A stretch of DNA of 64,000 nt from NCBI GenBank assembly GCA_963667855.2, contig CAXXKI010000029.1, positions 799,158 to 863,157 on the forward strand, written 5' to 3'. Each line of letters opens with the position of its first letter. The first letter of the stretch is position 1. A model generated the notes under the pieces. It was not told where the DNA came from, did not search any database, and saw nothing but the letters and a program-made list of their open reading frames with translations. The translations under genes were made by a program, and so were the position numbers. The stretch is from G963667855 sp963667855 (lineage in GTDB: Bacteria; Planctomycetota; Phycisphaerae; UBA1845). Below are positions 10,115-19,124 of the stretch, piece after piece.

Positions 10115-10381
10115 ATGTCGAAACCAAGAAAGCTCAGTCCTCAGCGTAATTGCTCCTTCAGAAAGAATGAACGCGAGCGAACGAAACGCGAAAACGCCGA
10201 GCTAAAACGTCAGCGACGTGAAAGTAATAAGTGTATAACCGAGCCATTGAAACTCGATGTTATGCAGAATGGGGGGACAGAAGTCTCTCTGTCCGATGAC
10301 CAGGATGCCTCCTTTTCTCTTACGAGTGACAGCGAACCAGAATCTGACGCGGATGTTGGAACCGAAAGTTTCTTAGGCTGA
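10115..10381 (+). CDS. small charged hypothetical protein
   Basis: 88 residues from ATG 10115 (AAAGGA ten bases upstream). The first half is very basic (KNERERTKRENAELKRQRRE), the second half acidic and serine-rich (SDDQDASFSLTSDSEPESDA). No family is recognised and it could be disordered. It sits between the broken glycosyltransferase and the DUF378 gene on the same strand. Confidence 0.45.
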   Translation: MSKPRKLSPQRNCSFRKNERERTKRENAELKRQRRESNKCITEPLKLDVMQNGGTEVSLSDDQDASFSLTSDSEPESDADVGTESFLG

Positions 10382-10596
10382 CGGATCGTCGAAAGCGAGA
10401 TCACAGAGCCCTTCATGAGACAGACGCGACCGAAGTATGTCGTTAGCCATTAGGAAAACAGGATATTTAATAAAATGTTTCAGATGGGCGGATACCTTTG
10501 GGGAAACGAATGAACTATTGATGAACTCGATTGACGTTGGTGGACGAGTTTTCGCGTATTAAGACTCGATCTGGATTATATAAAAGGAGTAATAAC

Positions 10597-10812
10597 ATGA
10601 AGTTTATTGATTTTTGGTCCGTAGTTTTGGTCATCGTTAGCGCACTGAATTGGGGACTTGTAGGTTTATTCAAGTTTGATCTTGTGGCAGCCCTACTAGG
10701 TAATGCGACGTTGCTAAGTCGATTGGTTTACATCCTCGTTGGTGCTGCTGGTTTGTTTCTGGCTCTGCAATGGACTGCTATTGCTGAGCGTTCGCGGGCA
10801 GCGAGAGGATAA
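10597..10812 (+). CDS. DUF378 small membrane protein
   Basis: 71 residues. The sequence DFWSVVLVIVSALNWGLVGL and the second hydrophobic segment RLVYILVGAAGLFLAL match the DUF378 (YuzA-like) two-helix membrane family of unknown role. The ATG at 10597 is preceded by AAAGGAG, which decides this start against the earlier in-frame codon. It is followed 125 bases later by the hflK-like gene. Confidence 0.85.
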   Translation: MKFIDFWSVVLVIVSALNWGLVGLFKFDLVAALLGNATLLSRLVYILVGAAGLFLALQWTAIAERSRAARG

Positions 10813-10936
10813 GGTCCGATCTAGCGAGTTCGCAATTTACCGCGTTCGGTTAGACGTTGAACAAAACGCGGATCGACCATTAGTAAGTGCGCCCCGTGAT
10901 CGGGGGAGTCCCGCAGCATTGCATAAGGATCTAGAG

Positions 10937-11976
10937 ATGGCAAAAACACCGAGTCCAGACGATGCGGTCATACTGCATTACTCGAAACTTCGTTGGGGAA
11001 GGATTGGTTTAGCCTTGGTTTTACTATTAACGGTGTGGGGCGGAGTCAGCGTGTTTTACACGGTTGAAGCCGACAGCGAAGGTGTGGTCCTTCGCTTCGG
11101 AGAGTACTACAAAACAACGCTTCCGGGATTACACGCTAAGTTACCCTGGCCAATCGATACAGTGATGGTTGTCCCGGTACAGCAGATTCAGACGCTGGAG
11201 TTTGGGTTTGGAACGATTGCCGCCGGGCAGGTTACCCGATACGCCGCGCAAACACAGGAACACGAGACGATGGCCCGCATGCTAACTGGCGATCTGAATT
11301 TTGGCTCACGTGGAATGGATTGTCCAGTACCGCATCAAGGACGCGCAACACTATTTGTTCAGGATCGGAGGTCACAGCAGTAACAAGGTTGCAGTGGAAA
11401 ACACAATCCGGAACGCCGCCGAAGCAGTCCTGCGGAAGCTGGTTGGCGATCGGAGCGTTGACGAAGTCATTACTCGCGGGCGCGAAGAGATTGCCAGCGA
11501 AGCCAAACGGGAAATTCAGGAGATGGTGGACAACTTTGAGGCTGGCGTAGAGGTGGTAACAGTTAAGTTGCAGTCAGCCACGCCGCCTGAAGCGGTAAAA
11601 GATGCGTTCGACGCAGTCAATCGCGCCCGGGCAAAACAAGGAACGGGTAATCAACGAGGCACGCGGGGAACGTAACCGGGTTATTCCGGCCGCTCGGGGA
11701 CAACGTGATCGTATGATCTCGGAAGCGGAGGGATACCGGGAACGCGTGGTACCTGAGATGACTGGGCGAGCAAATGCTTTTCTCGCCCAGTTGACCGAAT
11801 ACCAGAAAGCGCCAGAGGTCACTCGGACGCGCCTCTATCTTGAAGCAATGGAGGAGACGCTGGCCCAAGTGGATAGCATCACCGTGATCGACGAGTCGGT
11901 TCGGGGGTTGCTCCCGATGTTGAACCTGGATTTCGTCGATACATCGGCCAAAGGCCAGAAAGAGGGTGGACTATGA
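10937..11976 (+). pseudogene. HflK-like SPFH membrane protein, frameshifted
   Basis: Band-7/SPFH protein of the HflK type. Read across frames: cytoplasmic N-tail, membrane helix (GLALVLLLTVWGGVSVFYTV, residues ~25-45), SPFH domain (SEGVVLRFGEYYKTTLPGLH; FAHVEWIVQYRIKDAQHYLF) and the HflK tail (RARQNKERVINEARGERNRV). Two single extra G residues, near 11303 and 11631, break the frame; restoring both gives a full-length ~346-residue protein. Its TGA overlaps the ATG of the HflC-like gene (ATGA), so the two form a coupled pair. HflK/HflC normally make a ring that restrains the FtsH protease. Pseudogene or sequencing error cannot be told apart here. Confidence 0.8.
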
Positions 11977-13211
11977 AAGCCTTTGGCATTCCAGTGATCG
12001 TGTTCCTAATCGTAGTTGTGGTTATTCCAGCATCGGTTTATACGGTACCAGAAGGATGGCAGGCGGTTATTACGCAATTCGGAAACCCGGTTCGCATTCG
12101 AACCGAGGCGGGGCTTTTCTTCAAGCCACCATTTATCCAAGAAATCCATCGTCTGGAGAAACGTTTACTGCCGTGGGATGGCGATCCCGAGAATATGCAG
12201 ACGCTAGACAAGAAGCGGATCTTCATTGACGTGTGGGCCCGATGGCGGATCGTGGATCCTATGAAGTTCTTTCAGGCTGTTCGTACGGAAAACCGTGGCT
12301 ATAGGATTCTTGACGACCTTATTGACTCGGCTGTCCGTGACGTGGTGGCACGCAACAACCTGATTGAGGTGGTGCGGAGCAGTAACCGTGAGTTGCTCTA
12401 TGAAAGCGATGAACTTGCACGCGATGCCGCTTCCAGCCAGGATCGTATCACCGTCGGCCGCGCCAAGATGGAAGCTGAGATACTTACCGTTGCCAGCGTC
12501 GGTCTCAAGGAACAATACGGCATGGAAATAAGCGTTGTTCACATCAAGAGAGTGAACTACATCGAGTCGGTCCGTACGACAGTGTACGACCGGATGAAAT
12601 CGGAACGCATAAGGATTGCCAAGCTATTCGAATCCGAGGCTGAGGAGGAGAAGAACCGTATTTTGGGATTGACCTCAAAGGAACTCGACGGAATCAAAGG
12701 AGAACAACAGCAGCGGGCAGCCGAAATCCGCGGGCGGGCAAAGGCGGAAGTGATTCGGATCGCAGCCGAGGCTTACGGGAAGTCTCCTGAGTTCTATGGG
12801 TTTATCCGGCATCTCGAGACTTACAAGAAAGCATTGGGTACTGGCACTCGTCTTGTGTTTTCCACCGACAATGAGTTACTCCGGTATCTTCATGGATTAA
12901 CGGAAGAGAGCGACGAACCGTCCCCTAGGCAGATTTCCACGAACTCTGGCGGCAACATGCACCGGGTCACTGATACCCATCCACAACTGGTTGGCAAGGT
13001 CAGAGCGTTGGCTGATGTGCGCGATGAACTTCAAGCCAACTTTGATCATGTCGTATTTGGTATGGAGAATGCGTCACCAAGTGATGCGGCCGCATTGGCA
13101 GAACTGTGTGCAGAACTTAAGTGCTACCTTAAGCATTTCAGTATAAACGGGCGAGAGGATTGGGAGTTGCCCCAGCATTCCTTCGTCCATGAGAAGGAAG
13201 AAGAGGGTTGA
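11973..13211 (+). CDS. HflC-like SPFH protein with C-terminal extension
   Basis: 412 residues. An N-terminal membrane helix (residues 5-24) is followed by an SPFH domain (VPEGWQAVITQFGNP; FFKPPFIQEIH; FIDVWARWRIVDPMKFFQAV) and the HflC-type coiled region ending with GKSPEFYGFIRHLETYKKAL. Typical HflC ends near residue 310-330; this one continues ~90 residues (HRVTDTHPQLVGKVRAL... to EKEEEG) with no family I recognise. It starts inside the stop of the hflK-like gene. Unlike its partner it is intact, so it may still be made if coupling is not required. Confidence 0.85.
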   Translation: MKAFGIPVIVFLIVVVVIPASVYTVPEGWQAVITQFGNPVRIRTEAGLFFKPPFIQEIHRLEKRLLPWDGDPENMQTLDKKRIFIDVWARWRIVDPMKFFQAVRTENRGYRILDDLIDSAVRDVVARNNLIEVVRSSNRELLYESDELARDAASSQDRITVGRAKMEAEILTVASVGLKEQYGMEISVVHIKRVNYIESVRTTVYDRMKSERIRIAKLFESEAEEEKNRILGLTSKELDGIKGEQQQRAAEIRGRAKAEVIRIAAEAYGKSPEFYGFIRHLETYKKALGTGTRLVFSTDNELLRYLHGLTEESDEPSPRQISTNSGGNMHRVTDTHPQLVGKVRALADVRDELQANFDHVVFGMENASPSDAAALAELCAELKCYLKHFSINGREDWELPQHSFVHEKEEEG

Positions 13212-13397
13212 CTAACCGGTTCGATGTATATCCCTGTCACCTCGGGATGGCCAAAGTCGTGTTCGCCAGAACTCAACCCGTCACAAAACGGATCCACGAC
13301 TTTTGATAGCAAACGATCGGGAAAGCCACTTTCTTAATGGTGACCGCCTCGGCAACGGTTCTCACCCGAGATATAATTGTCGCCAATGGAGTATAGC

Positions 13398-14450
13398 ATG
13401 AATACCAAGCAACGTAATGTGGTTTACCAACGTTGGAGTGGTGCGATTAGACGCGAAACTCGCGATCTAGTTTCGCTGGAACGGATTAGCACACGTGCTT
13501 TGGCCGACAACGATGTGCGGGATGATTCAACACTTCGGAGCATGATTCAGGCAGATCTCCAGAAACGCCGGTGCGAACTCGAGCTGGAATTGCAGACTGA
13601 ACAATCCCGGAACGCTTCTTCAGGGGCACCGGCTAACGAGCCGTCATCGCTACCGGAGGCGATTCCCGCAGTGTCACCGAAGCAGGTGCGGGAGGCTTTC
13701 AATGAACTGGCCAGGGCTCTCTACGTATCGTTGGAGCGAGGCAACGTTAAAGAAACTCGCATTGCCTTTAAAAAAATGATAACCCTCCAAGAGCAAAGTC
13801 CGGAAGTTATTCCAGCCACCTTAGTCGGGAAATACGAACAACAAATTGAGAAATTACGAAATCACATTGGTAAACTCACTGACGAGATTGCGACGTTGAC
13901 AGAGCGGGCCGTTTCAGCGTCTCGCGAAGGAAATGAGCAGGGACTGGTACAATCGATGTGTCGACTGACAGCGATCCATGTGGCCTATCCGCATCTACTC
14001 GATGAGTCCGGATTGGAGGGTGTTCGTCGCGACGCAGCCCGCGCTGCCGATGATCGCCGCGAACACAAACTTACAACGAAGAGCCTCCTCAAACGAGAGC
14101 GGGCAATAACTAGTGAGATCGAGACGCTTGCTGCCGCAGTTTGTGACTTTCACCGAGTGGCATGTACGGTTCCGGACACAAGTCAGGAGTTTCGCGAAGC
14201 GGAAGCGACATATTCGCGGGCGATCCAGAAAGTTCGTACTTACGACGCGGAATGGTTTCTGGGAGTTGTTCTTGATTTGGCTGACTTGCTGGCGGAATGG
14301 TCAGTACCACCTCCGGGAGCGGAAGGCCAGATAGACTGCTTCCTGGATAGAATTAAGTTGAGTCTGGATCGCATTCGCGCAGAAATGCTTGAAATCGAGA
14401 ACGAAAAAGATTCGGAAAAGAGTAAAGGGAATGACTATGACTTGACCTGA
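13398..14450 (+). CDS. coiled-coil hypothetical protein
   Basis: 350 residues from ATG 13398 (ATGGAG six bases upstream; earlier ATG 13386 and TTG 13377 are in frame). No signal or membrane segment. The middle is rich in heptad-like helix (KYEQQIEKLRNHIGKLTDEI and LLKRERAITSEIETLAAAV), and residues ~75-95 are a Pro/Ala/Ser linker. No family recognised. It is on the same strand as the SPFH pair and the GH130 gene. Confidence 0.65.
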   Translation: MNTKQRNVVYQRWSGAIRRETRDLVSLERISTRALADNDVRDDSTLRSMIQADLQKRRCELELELQTEQSRNASSGAPANEPSSLPEAIPAVSPKQVREAFNELARALYVSLERGNVKETRIAFKKMITLQEQSPEVIPATLVGKYEQQIEKLRNHIGKLTDEIATLTERAVSASREGNEQGLVQSMCRLTAIHVAYPHLLDESGLEGVRRDAARAADDRREHKLTTKSLLKRERAITSEIETLAAAVCDFHRVACTVPDTSQEFREAEATYSRAIQKVRTYDAEWFLGVVLDLADLLAEWSVPPPGAEGQIDCFLDRIKLSLDRIRAEMLEIENEKDSEKSKGNDYDLT

Positions 14451-14572
14451 TCATTTTGGAGCTCTAAAAGCAATTTCTAAATCAACTGCGGGAATGTTTC
14501 CCGGGCATTGATGATTCTCAATATTGTCTTGTACTGCGGTGCCTTTCTTTCTCTTAAACACAGGTGTCTGCG

Positions 14573-15484
14573 ATGACAGAAATATTTAAACGTTCCCCCG
14601 TGAACCCCATCCTGACGACAGCGGATTTGCCAGTTCCTGCTGCCGCGGTACTCAATCCCGGGGCTACCCAACAGAATGGAGAAGTTGTTCTTCTACTACG
14701 GGTTGAGGATCTCGCCGGTTATTCAAGTATCTATATCGCGAGAAGTAGGGATGGTATAGCAAACTGGTCTATTAGTACCGAACCTATCCTGAGATACGGG
14801 CAGAGCCAGTGGCGCTACGAGAAGTGGGGGTGCGAGGATGCGCGGGTTACGTATCTTAAACACGAAAAGCGGTGGTATATAACCTATACTGCTTACTCCC
14901 CCGTAGGAGCGGCTGTTGCCATTGCCCATTCAGACGACTTGATTCGAGCCCATCGCGTTGGACTGATTTTCTCCCCAAACAACAAAGACGCGGTTTTATT
15001 ACCTGCGAAGTTTTCGGACCGATGGGCGGTGCTGCATAGACCTGACGCAGGTGGTATCGAACACATCTGGTCAGCATACTCATCCGACCTGATTCATTGG
15101 GGAGAACCACATTGTGTACTCCCGGAAGGAGGAGGTGCCGCATGGGACGCAGTGAAGGTTGGCGCTGGACCACCACCAATTCTTACCGAAGACGGTTGGC
15201 TGCTCATCTACCATGGCGTCAAGGAATACGGCGGACACCTTGTCTATAGAGTCGGCGTTGCCCTTCTGGATAAAGACACACCGCATAAACTTATTGCCCG
15301 CTCGTCTAATTGGATTTTTCAAGCAGAGGCACCGTACGAAGTTGCGGGACTCGTACCCAACGTCGTGTTCCCAACCGGGTTGCTCCTACGTGGTGACGAG
15401 TTATGGATGTACTATGGGGCAGCCGACACACACATATGTTTGGCAACCGCAAAACTAAGTGATGTTATGTCTGTAATGCATTGA
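14573..15484 (+). CDS. GH130 family glycosidase/phosphorylase
   Basis: 303 residues from ATG 14573 (AGGTG upstream; a GTG at 14564 is also in frame). Five-bladed propeller family GH130, which phosphorolyses or hydrolyses beta-1,2/1,4-mannosides. Visible marks: FKRSPVNPILT at the start, LLRVED, the catalytic-type WGCEDARVTYL (the ED pair precedes Arg as in GH130), YRVGVALLDKD, and GLVPNVVFPTG then WMYYGAADTHICLATA at the end. It is short but complete. With the broken GT4 gene it forms the glycosyltransferase/GH130 pair seen in other planctomycete and cyanobacterial stress clusters; the natural substrate is unknown. Confidence 0.88.
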   Translation: MTEIFKRSPVNPILTTADLPVPAAAVLNPGATQQNGEVVLLLRVEDLAGYSSIYIARSRDGIANWSISTEPILRYGQSQWRYEKWGCEDARVTYLKHEKRWYITYTAYSPVGAAVAIAHSDDLIRAHRVGLIFSPNNKDAVLLPAKFSDRWAVLHRPDAGGIEHIWSAYSSDLIHWGEPHCVLPEGGGAAWDAVKVGAGPPPILTEDGWLLIYHGVKEYGGHLVYRVGVALLDKDTPHKLIARSSNWIFQAEAPYEVAGLVPNVVFPTGLLLRGDELWMYYGAADTHICLATAKLSDVMSVMH

Positions 15485-15673
15485 CAAAATCGTCAACAGG
15501 CGGATTAAAGCAGTTCTTACGCCTTTTTGGAAACCTTTATGAAGTAACGGTTCGGAATAAACGGAAGGCACAAAAGGCTTGCTACTTGATTTCAACGACC
15601 TCACTATCCCAAATTCTATGATAACTCCCATATCCACATAAACCCAATCCTGGGGAATGTCACCTGAGTTGGA

Positions 15674-17530
15674 TTATCCCTTGATGTCCGCCGCGGGCGC
15701 TGTACGGACTGGTAGGTAGTCGACGGGAAGATGTCTAATCGCCCAGTCGGATTGGCAGCCGTCGGCGATATCCACCATGGGAATACGCCTTTTTTGCATC
15801 CCTTCCCAGGTCTTGATAGGACCTCGTTTAAGCTTGCGTGCCCAGAGGTACATCCTTGGCGCGGTCAGAAGCAGGCCTATGTGACCTATCGCTTGAAACA
15901 TCAACCGTTTACCTGCCAACTTGTCCCGGCGGTAGCGGAGCAGGATTTTAAGGATATTGAACGGGTTGTAAAAAGCCGCATAACCCCTGATCAGGTTTGT
16001 TTGCTTTTTCCATGGTTGGGGATGCCGAGAAGCCATGACGTAGTTTCCATCCCGGTGTGTCTGGGGAACGAGTTGTCCACCAACCTTTTCGAACATGATG
16101 CGGTCCTGGGCAGCGACGTCGATGTCGCTACTGCCGACCGCCGGACCGAGATAGGTCACTTGGTAGGAGGTGGCCCCCTTATCGAAGACGTATTGCGCCT
16201 GGTTTATTAAACCCGAAAGGTCTCCCGGGCTGGAACGCAGCGGCTGATCATCACTGTGAATCATCATTACGCTCGTTTCTATCTCGAGCTTATTGAGCAG
16301 GGCAATTAACTCTTCTGTTTTGCTTTCATTCTGCCCCTTGTTCACCAGCTTGCCCGTTATATCCTCTATGCCGAACCAGATAGCCTTCATACCTCCATCT
16401 CTGCAAAGCGGCAAAAGATCCCGGTTATTGAAGACATCGCTTTGAGTGCCTTCGGTATAAAAGCTAATTTCCTTCCCCAGAGGCGTTCCTTTCGGGGTTT
16501 GGGTATTTACCATAGCGGTCATGAAATCTACGACCGTTTTTCGCTTGTTGAAGAAGTTGTCATCGGTACCAAAGAATTCACGGATACCAAACTTTTCATA
16601 AATGTGTTTGATTTCGGCCGCCATCCGGTTGGCACTTTTATGTCGCCACGAACGCTGATTGAATGCGGGTATGGGACAGAAGGAGCAATTGAACTTGCAA
16701 CCCTGGGTAGCGATGATGGAAGATATTATGGAAAGCTTGCCTACTCGTTGGGCAGGGCAAGGGTCGGGCGATAAAGTCTCTTTTCGATGGGGAGGTTCCA
16801 AAACTCGATACCCGGCATCCGGTATGGGCAATTCATCAAGGTTCTGAAGCAGTTGCTGTACACCGGTGTTTACAGCATATGGTTTACCAGAAGGAGATGC
16901 GGGTGACAGGTAGACCAAACCTGCTACATCATCAAGTCCGCGAGAGGACCTGGCTCGCTCGAACGCAGTTAGTGGCGAGTCGCCATCTCGGCAATGGTCG
17001 ATGATCGCCTGCAACAGCCGTAGGAGGATGTAGACCTCCCCGGTCACTACACAGTCTGCTCCCACGCCCGGTTCGGGGCCGAGTTCAAAGTAATCGGTAG
17101 GTTCGTAAATCGCTTTCGGACCGCCCGAGAGAATCAGTGGACGATGTTCACCAAGAGTGTGAGCGTCGCGAATCAGATCCCACGACGGCTCCGCGTGAAC
17201 CTGCATCGCCGAGGTCATTAGAATGTCGATAGGTTTTCCACCTAGTTCTGCTCTACTCGGTTTGAAATTCGGATTCCATTGCTGAAGCACTACACGAATA
17301 TTTTTAAATCCGGAACAATCTAGTACGTCGGCCAGGGTGCGGACGGAGCAAGGCGCCATCCGCTTGTCCGCATACCAGAACGGCAGCATTCGTGTCCTGA
17401 AATCAAACGCATAGACAATGACTATGTTCCAAGCGTGAGCTTGATGGCAATTACGCAGCTTCTCGGTTGCCTTTTGAAAGGCACCAGGTTGTAAAAAAAT
17501 GTCGCCCGGATCGCGGCGAGGTAGATCCAC
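15674..17530 (-). CDS. B12-binding domain radical SAM protein
   Basis: About 618 residues from GTG 17530, which has AAGGGGGG five bases upstream; the frame stays open to a TTG at 17593 without a ribosome site. Domains: cobalamin-binding-like N-terminus (VIVYAFDFRTRMLPFWYADK; PLILSGGPKAIYEPTDYF), radical SAM core with CKFNCSFC (C-x3-C-x2-C), GTDDNFFNKRKTVVDF and AIWFGIEDI, and a basic C-terminal tail with a hydrophobic stretch (GHIGLLLTAPRMYLWA). It converges on the GH130 gene with 190 bases between stops. The substrate cannot be assigned. It shares family but no close identity with the protein at 1.1-2.5 kb. Confidence 0.85.
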   Translation of the reverse strand: MDLPRRDPGDIFLQPGAFQKATEKLRNCHQAHAWNIVIVYAFDFRTRMLPFWYADKRMAPCSVRTLADVLDCSGFKNIRVVLQQWNPNFKPSRAELGGKPIDILMTSAMQVHAEPSWDLIRDAHTLGEHRPLILSGGPKAIYEPTDYFELGPEPGVGADCVVTGEVYILLRLLQAIIDHCRDGDSPLTAFERARSSRGLDDVAGLVYLSPASPSGKPYAVNTGVQQLLQNLDELPIPDAGYRVLEPPHRKETLSPDPCPAQRVGKLSIISSIIATQGCKFNCSFCPIPAFNQRSWRHKSANRMAAEIKHIYEKFGIREFFGTDDNFFNKRKTVVDFMTAMVNTQTPKGTPLGKEISFYTEGTQSDVFNNRDLLPLCRDGGMKAIWFGIEDITGKLVNKGQNESKTEELIALLNKLEIETSVMMIHSDDQPLRSSPGDLSGLINQAQYVFDKGATSYQVTYLGPAVGSSDIDVAAQDRIMFEKVGGQLVPQTHRDGNYVMASRHPQPWKKQTNLIRGYAAFYNPFNILKILLRYRRDKLAGKRLMFQAIGHIGLLLTAPRMYLWARKLKRGPIKTWEGMQKRRIPMVDIADGCQSDWAIRHLPVDYLPVRTAPAADIKG

Positions 17531-17593
17531 AAGTCCCCCCTTCTTCCTGACCCACACGATTGTGCCACATTGCCAGCCGTCGAGGGATAGCAA

Positions 17594-17898
17594 AGGTTAC
17601 CACGATTGCAACTTTACTTCAATTCCGGGCCATTTCAGCATCTGTAAACACTCATATCGATTGTCGTAGCGTTACTTGAAATTTCGCTTCCGGTCTTTCC
17701 TTACTTTTGTAGCAGGGGATTTGCAGGGACACGTAAACGAATGCCCCTGCAGCAAACCTGCGTTCGGTTGTCGTCGATAGGTAGAAGAGTGAAAGGAAAA
17801 AGTGTATCGAAATATGGTTTGCCTAGTTAGGATTAGGATGAAACCAAAGGATTGAGCGTGTATTGACGGTTTAAAACTGTTTGGCGAATTCGGTGTAT
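17594..17898. other. intergenic, imperfect hairpin only
   Basis: About 300 bases. A long imperfect inverted repeat (GCAGGGG near 17713 with CCCCTGC near 17746) is present. No gene or clear promoter is seen. This marks the left edge of the integrase/Fic relic island. Confidence 0.4.
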
Positions 17899-18282
17899 TC
17901 AGTCCGCACCATTCTGAACAATAGCGACTATTGCAGATCTAATGTTCTTAGGAAGTGATGACCAAGCCTCAACCAATTGCTGAAGATCGGCTTCGATTAA
18001 GGTCGATGCACCAGATTTTGCACCACCCGATTCTAGTAAATCCTGTAATTTCTTATCATTACAGGGTGTTACGTAATTTAGTTCGAGTCCTTTATCGCCC
18101 ATTAGAAGCAGCTCCGTGTTTTCGCACGGGGCCGTATCTTTGCGCATCTCTTTACACGATAGCCATTTACAAACCTGCGCCGTTTTCTGGTGCGGCACCG
18201 CGCTACGCAAAACTGCGGCCTTCTGCGCCGAGTTTGCGACGCACTGTCGTTGCTGCAGCCTGAACGAAGGAGTTGCTTTCAT
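17899..18282 (-). pseudogene. possible integrase C-terminal tail relic
   Basis: 127-residue frame whose ATG overlaps the stop of the Fic relic (ATGA). The middle (MGDKGLELNYVTPC) resembles the 'GDxGLEPxTPC' string seen near the end of planctomycete site-specific integrases, and the end (LQQLVEAWSSLPKNIRSAIV) resembles their last helix. The recombinase catalytic domain is absent. The comparison is from memory of the family, so this is a tentative call; it could also be a small intact gene of unknown role. Confidence 0.35.
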
Positions 18283-18795
18283 TGAATCTCCAAGGTTTCT
18301 TCCTTGTTCGCTAATCGATAACTAGTACTTCTTCCGCCGCCTGGGTTCTTTACGATTATGTGCCGGTCCAGCAGCTCGCGAATATCGCGAAACGCTGTAT
18401 CCGTTGAGCACTTGGCCAGTTCGGCATATTTCGACGTGCTTAGACGTGCTTAGATGTCCTTGGAAATCGTCGAGCATACGGTTGATTATCTTTCGCTGTC
18501 GGTCATTAACCGGGCGGAAATTGATTCGTTGCCAGAGCCTGGCTTTATAGAATATGAATGAGAGAGACTTGTCGACACGTCCGATTGTCTGATCGAGACA
18601 GACCAGGAACCATGCCAGCCAGTTCGTGATATCAAGATCACCTCGCCTGTCAAGCTTGTGAGGTTTGCCTCGACACGTAGGTTGAATCCCAAGGCTTCCG
18701 TTCGTCCCAGGTGTTTGCCTTGTTTGTAGCGCAGCGCCGCTAATGCTGTCGCAAGGAATTCGCTGTTCCATGTGAATCGTGGCTAGACCGGTCAC
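18279..18795 (-). pseudogene. Fic family protein, C-terminal relic
   Basis: The segment GDLDITNWLAWFLVCLDQTI...NDRQRKIINRMLDDF is the C-terminal helical and winged-helix part of a Fic (AMP-transferase) family protein. The catalytic HPFxxGNGR core is missing. The frame breaks at STSK, where a 10-bp tandem duplication (GACGTGCTTA twice, about 18433-18452) inserts ten bases. The other frame continues with TSKYAELAKCSTDTAFRDIR and NPGGGRSTSY, exactly the expected family end, to a TGA at 18279. The N-terminal part upstream is also decayed across frames. Confidence 0.75.
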
Positions 18796-19124
18796 TCATG
18801 TATAAACACCATTTCACCGCACATCCTGCGGTGACATGGTCTATTCGCAGAGCGGGCGATTATTCGACGCGGTTCTTACGGCGAATATCGGCAATATTCA
18901 CCGCCAGGAGTGGGTTAATAAACGTTCGACGTGGAGTTGATAAATCGCGGATATTTACCGTTTAACCGCGAAAGGGCCGTTTTTCACGCGGTATTTCGGT
19001 TCTGGTATGTACGTACTATCTCTTGGAATTCGGAACTCGCAGGAGTAGACGTCCTATCATGGATATATAGTTGCGATACTTGCAGCTAGCGACCAAGCGC
19101 ATTGACGTGGTATTGCCCAATTCA
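18796..19124. other. intergenic, nothing recognised
   Basis: About 330 bases with several CG-rich inverted motifs (for example ACCGCAC...GCGGTGA near 18830) but no gene, terminator with T-run or RNA that I can identify. Confidence 0.4.
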
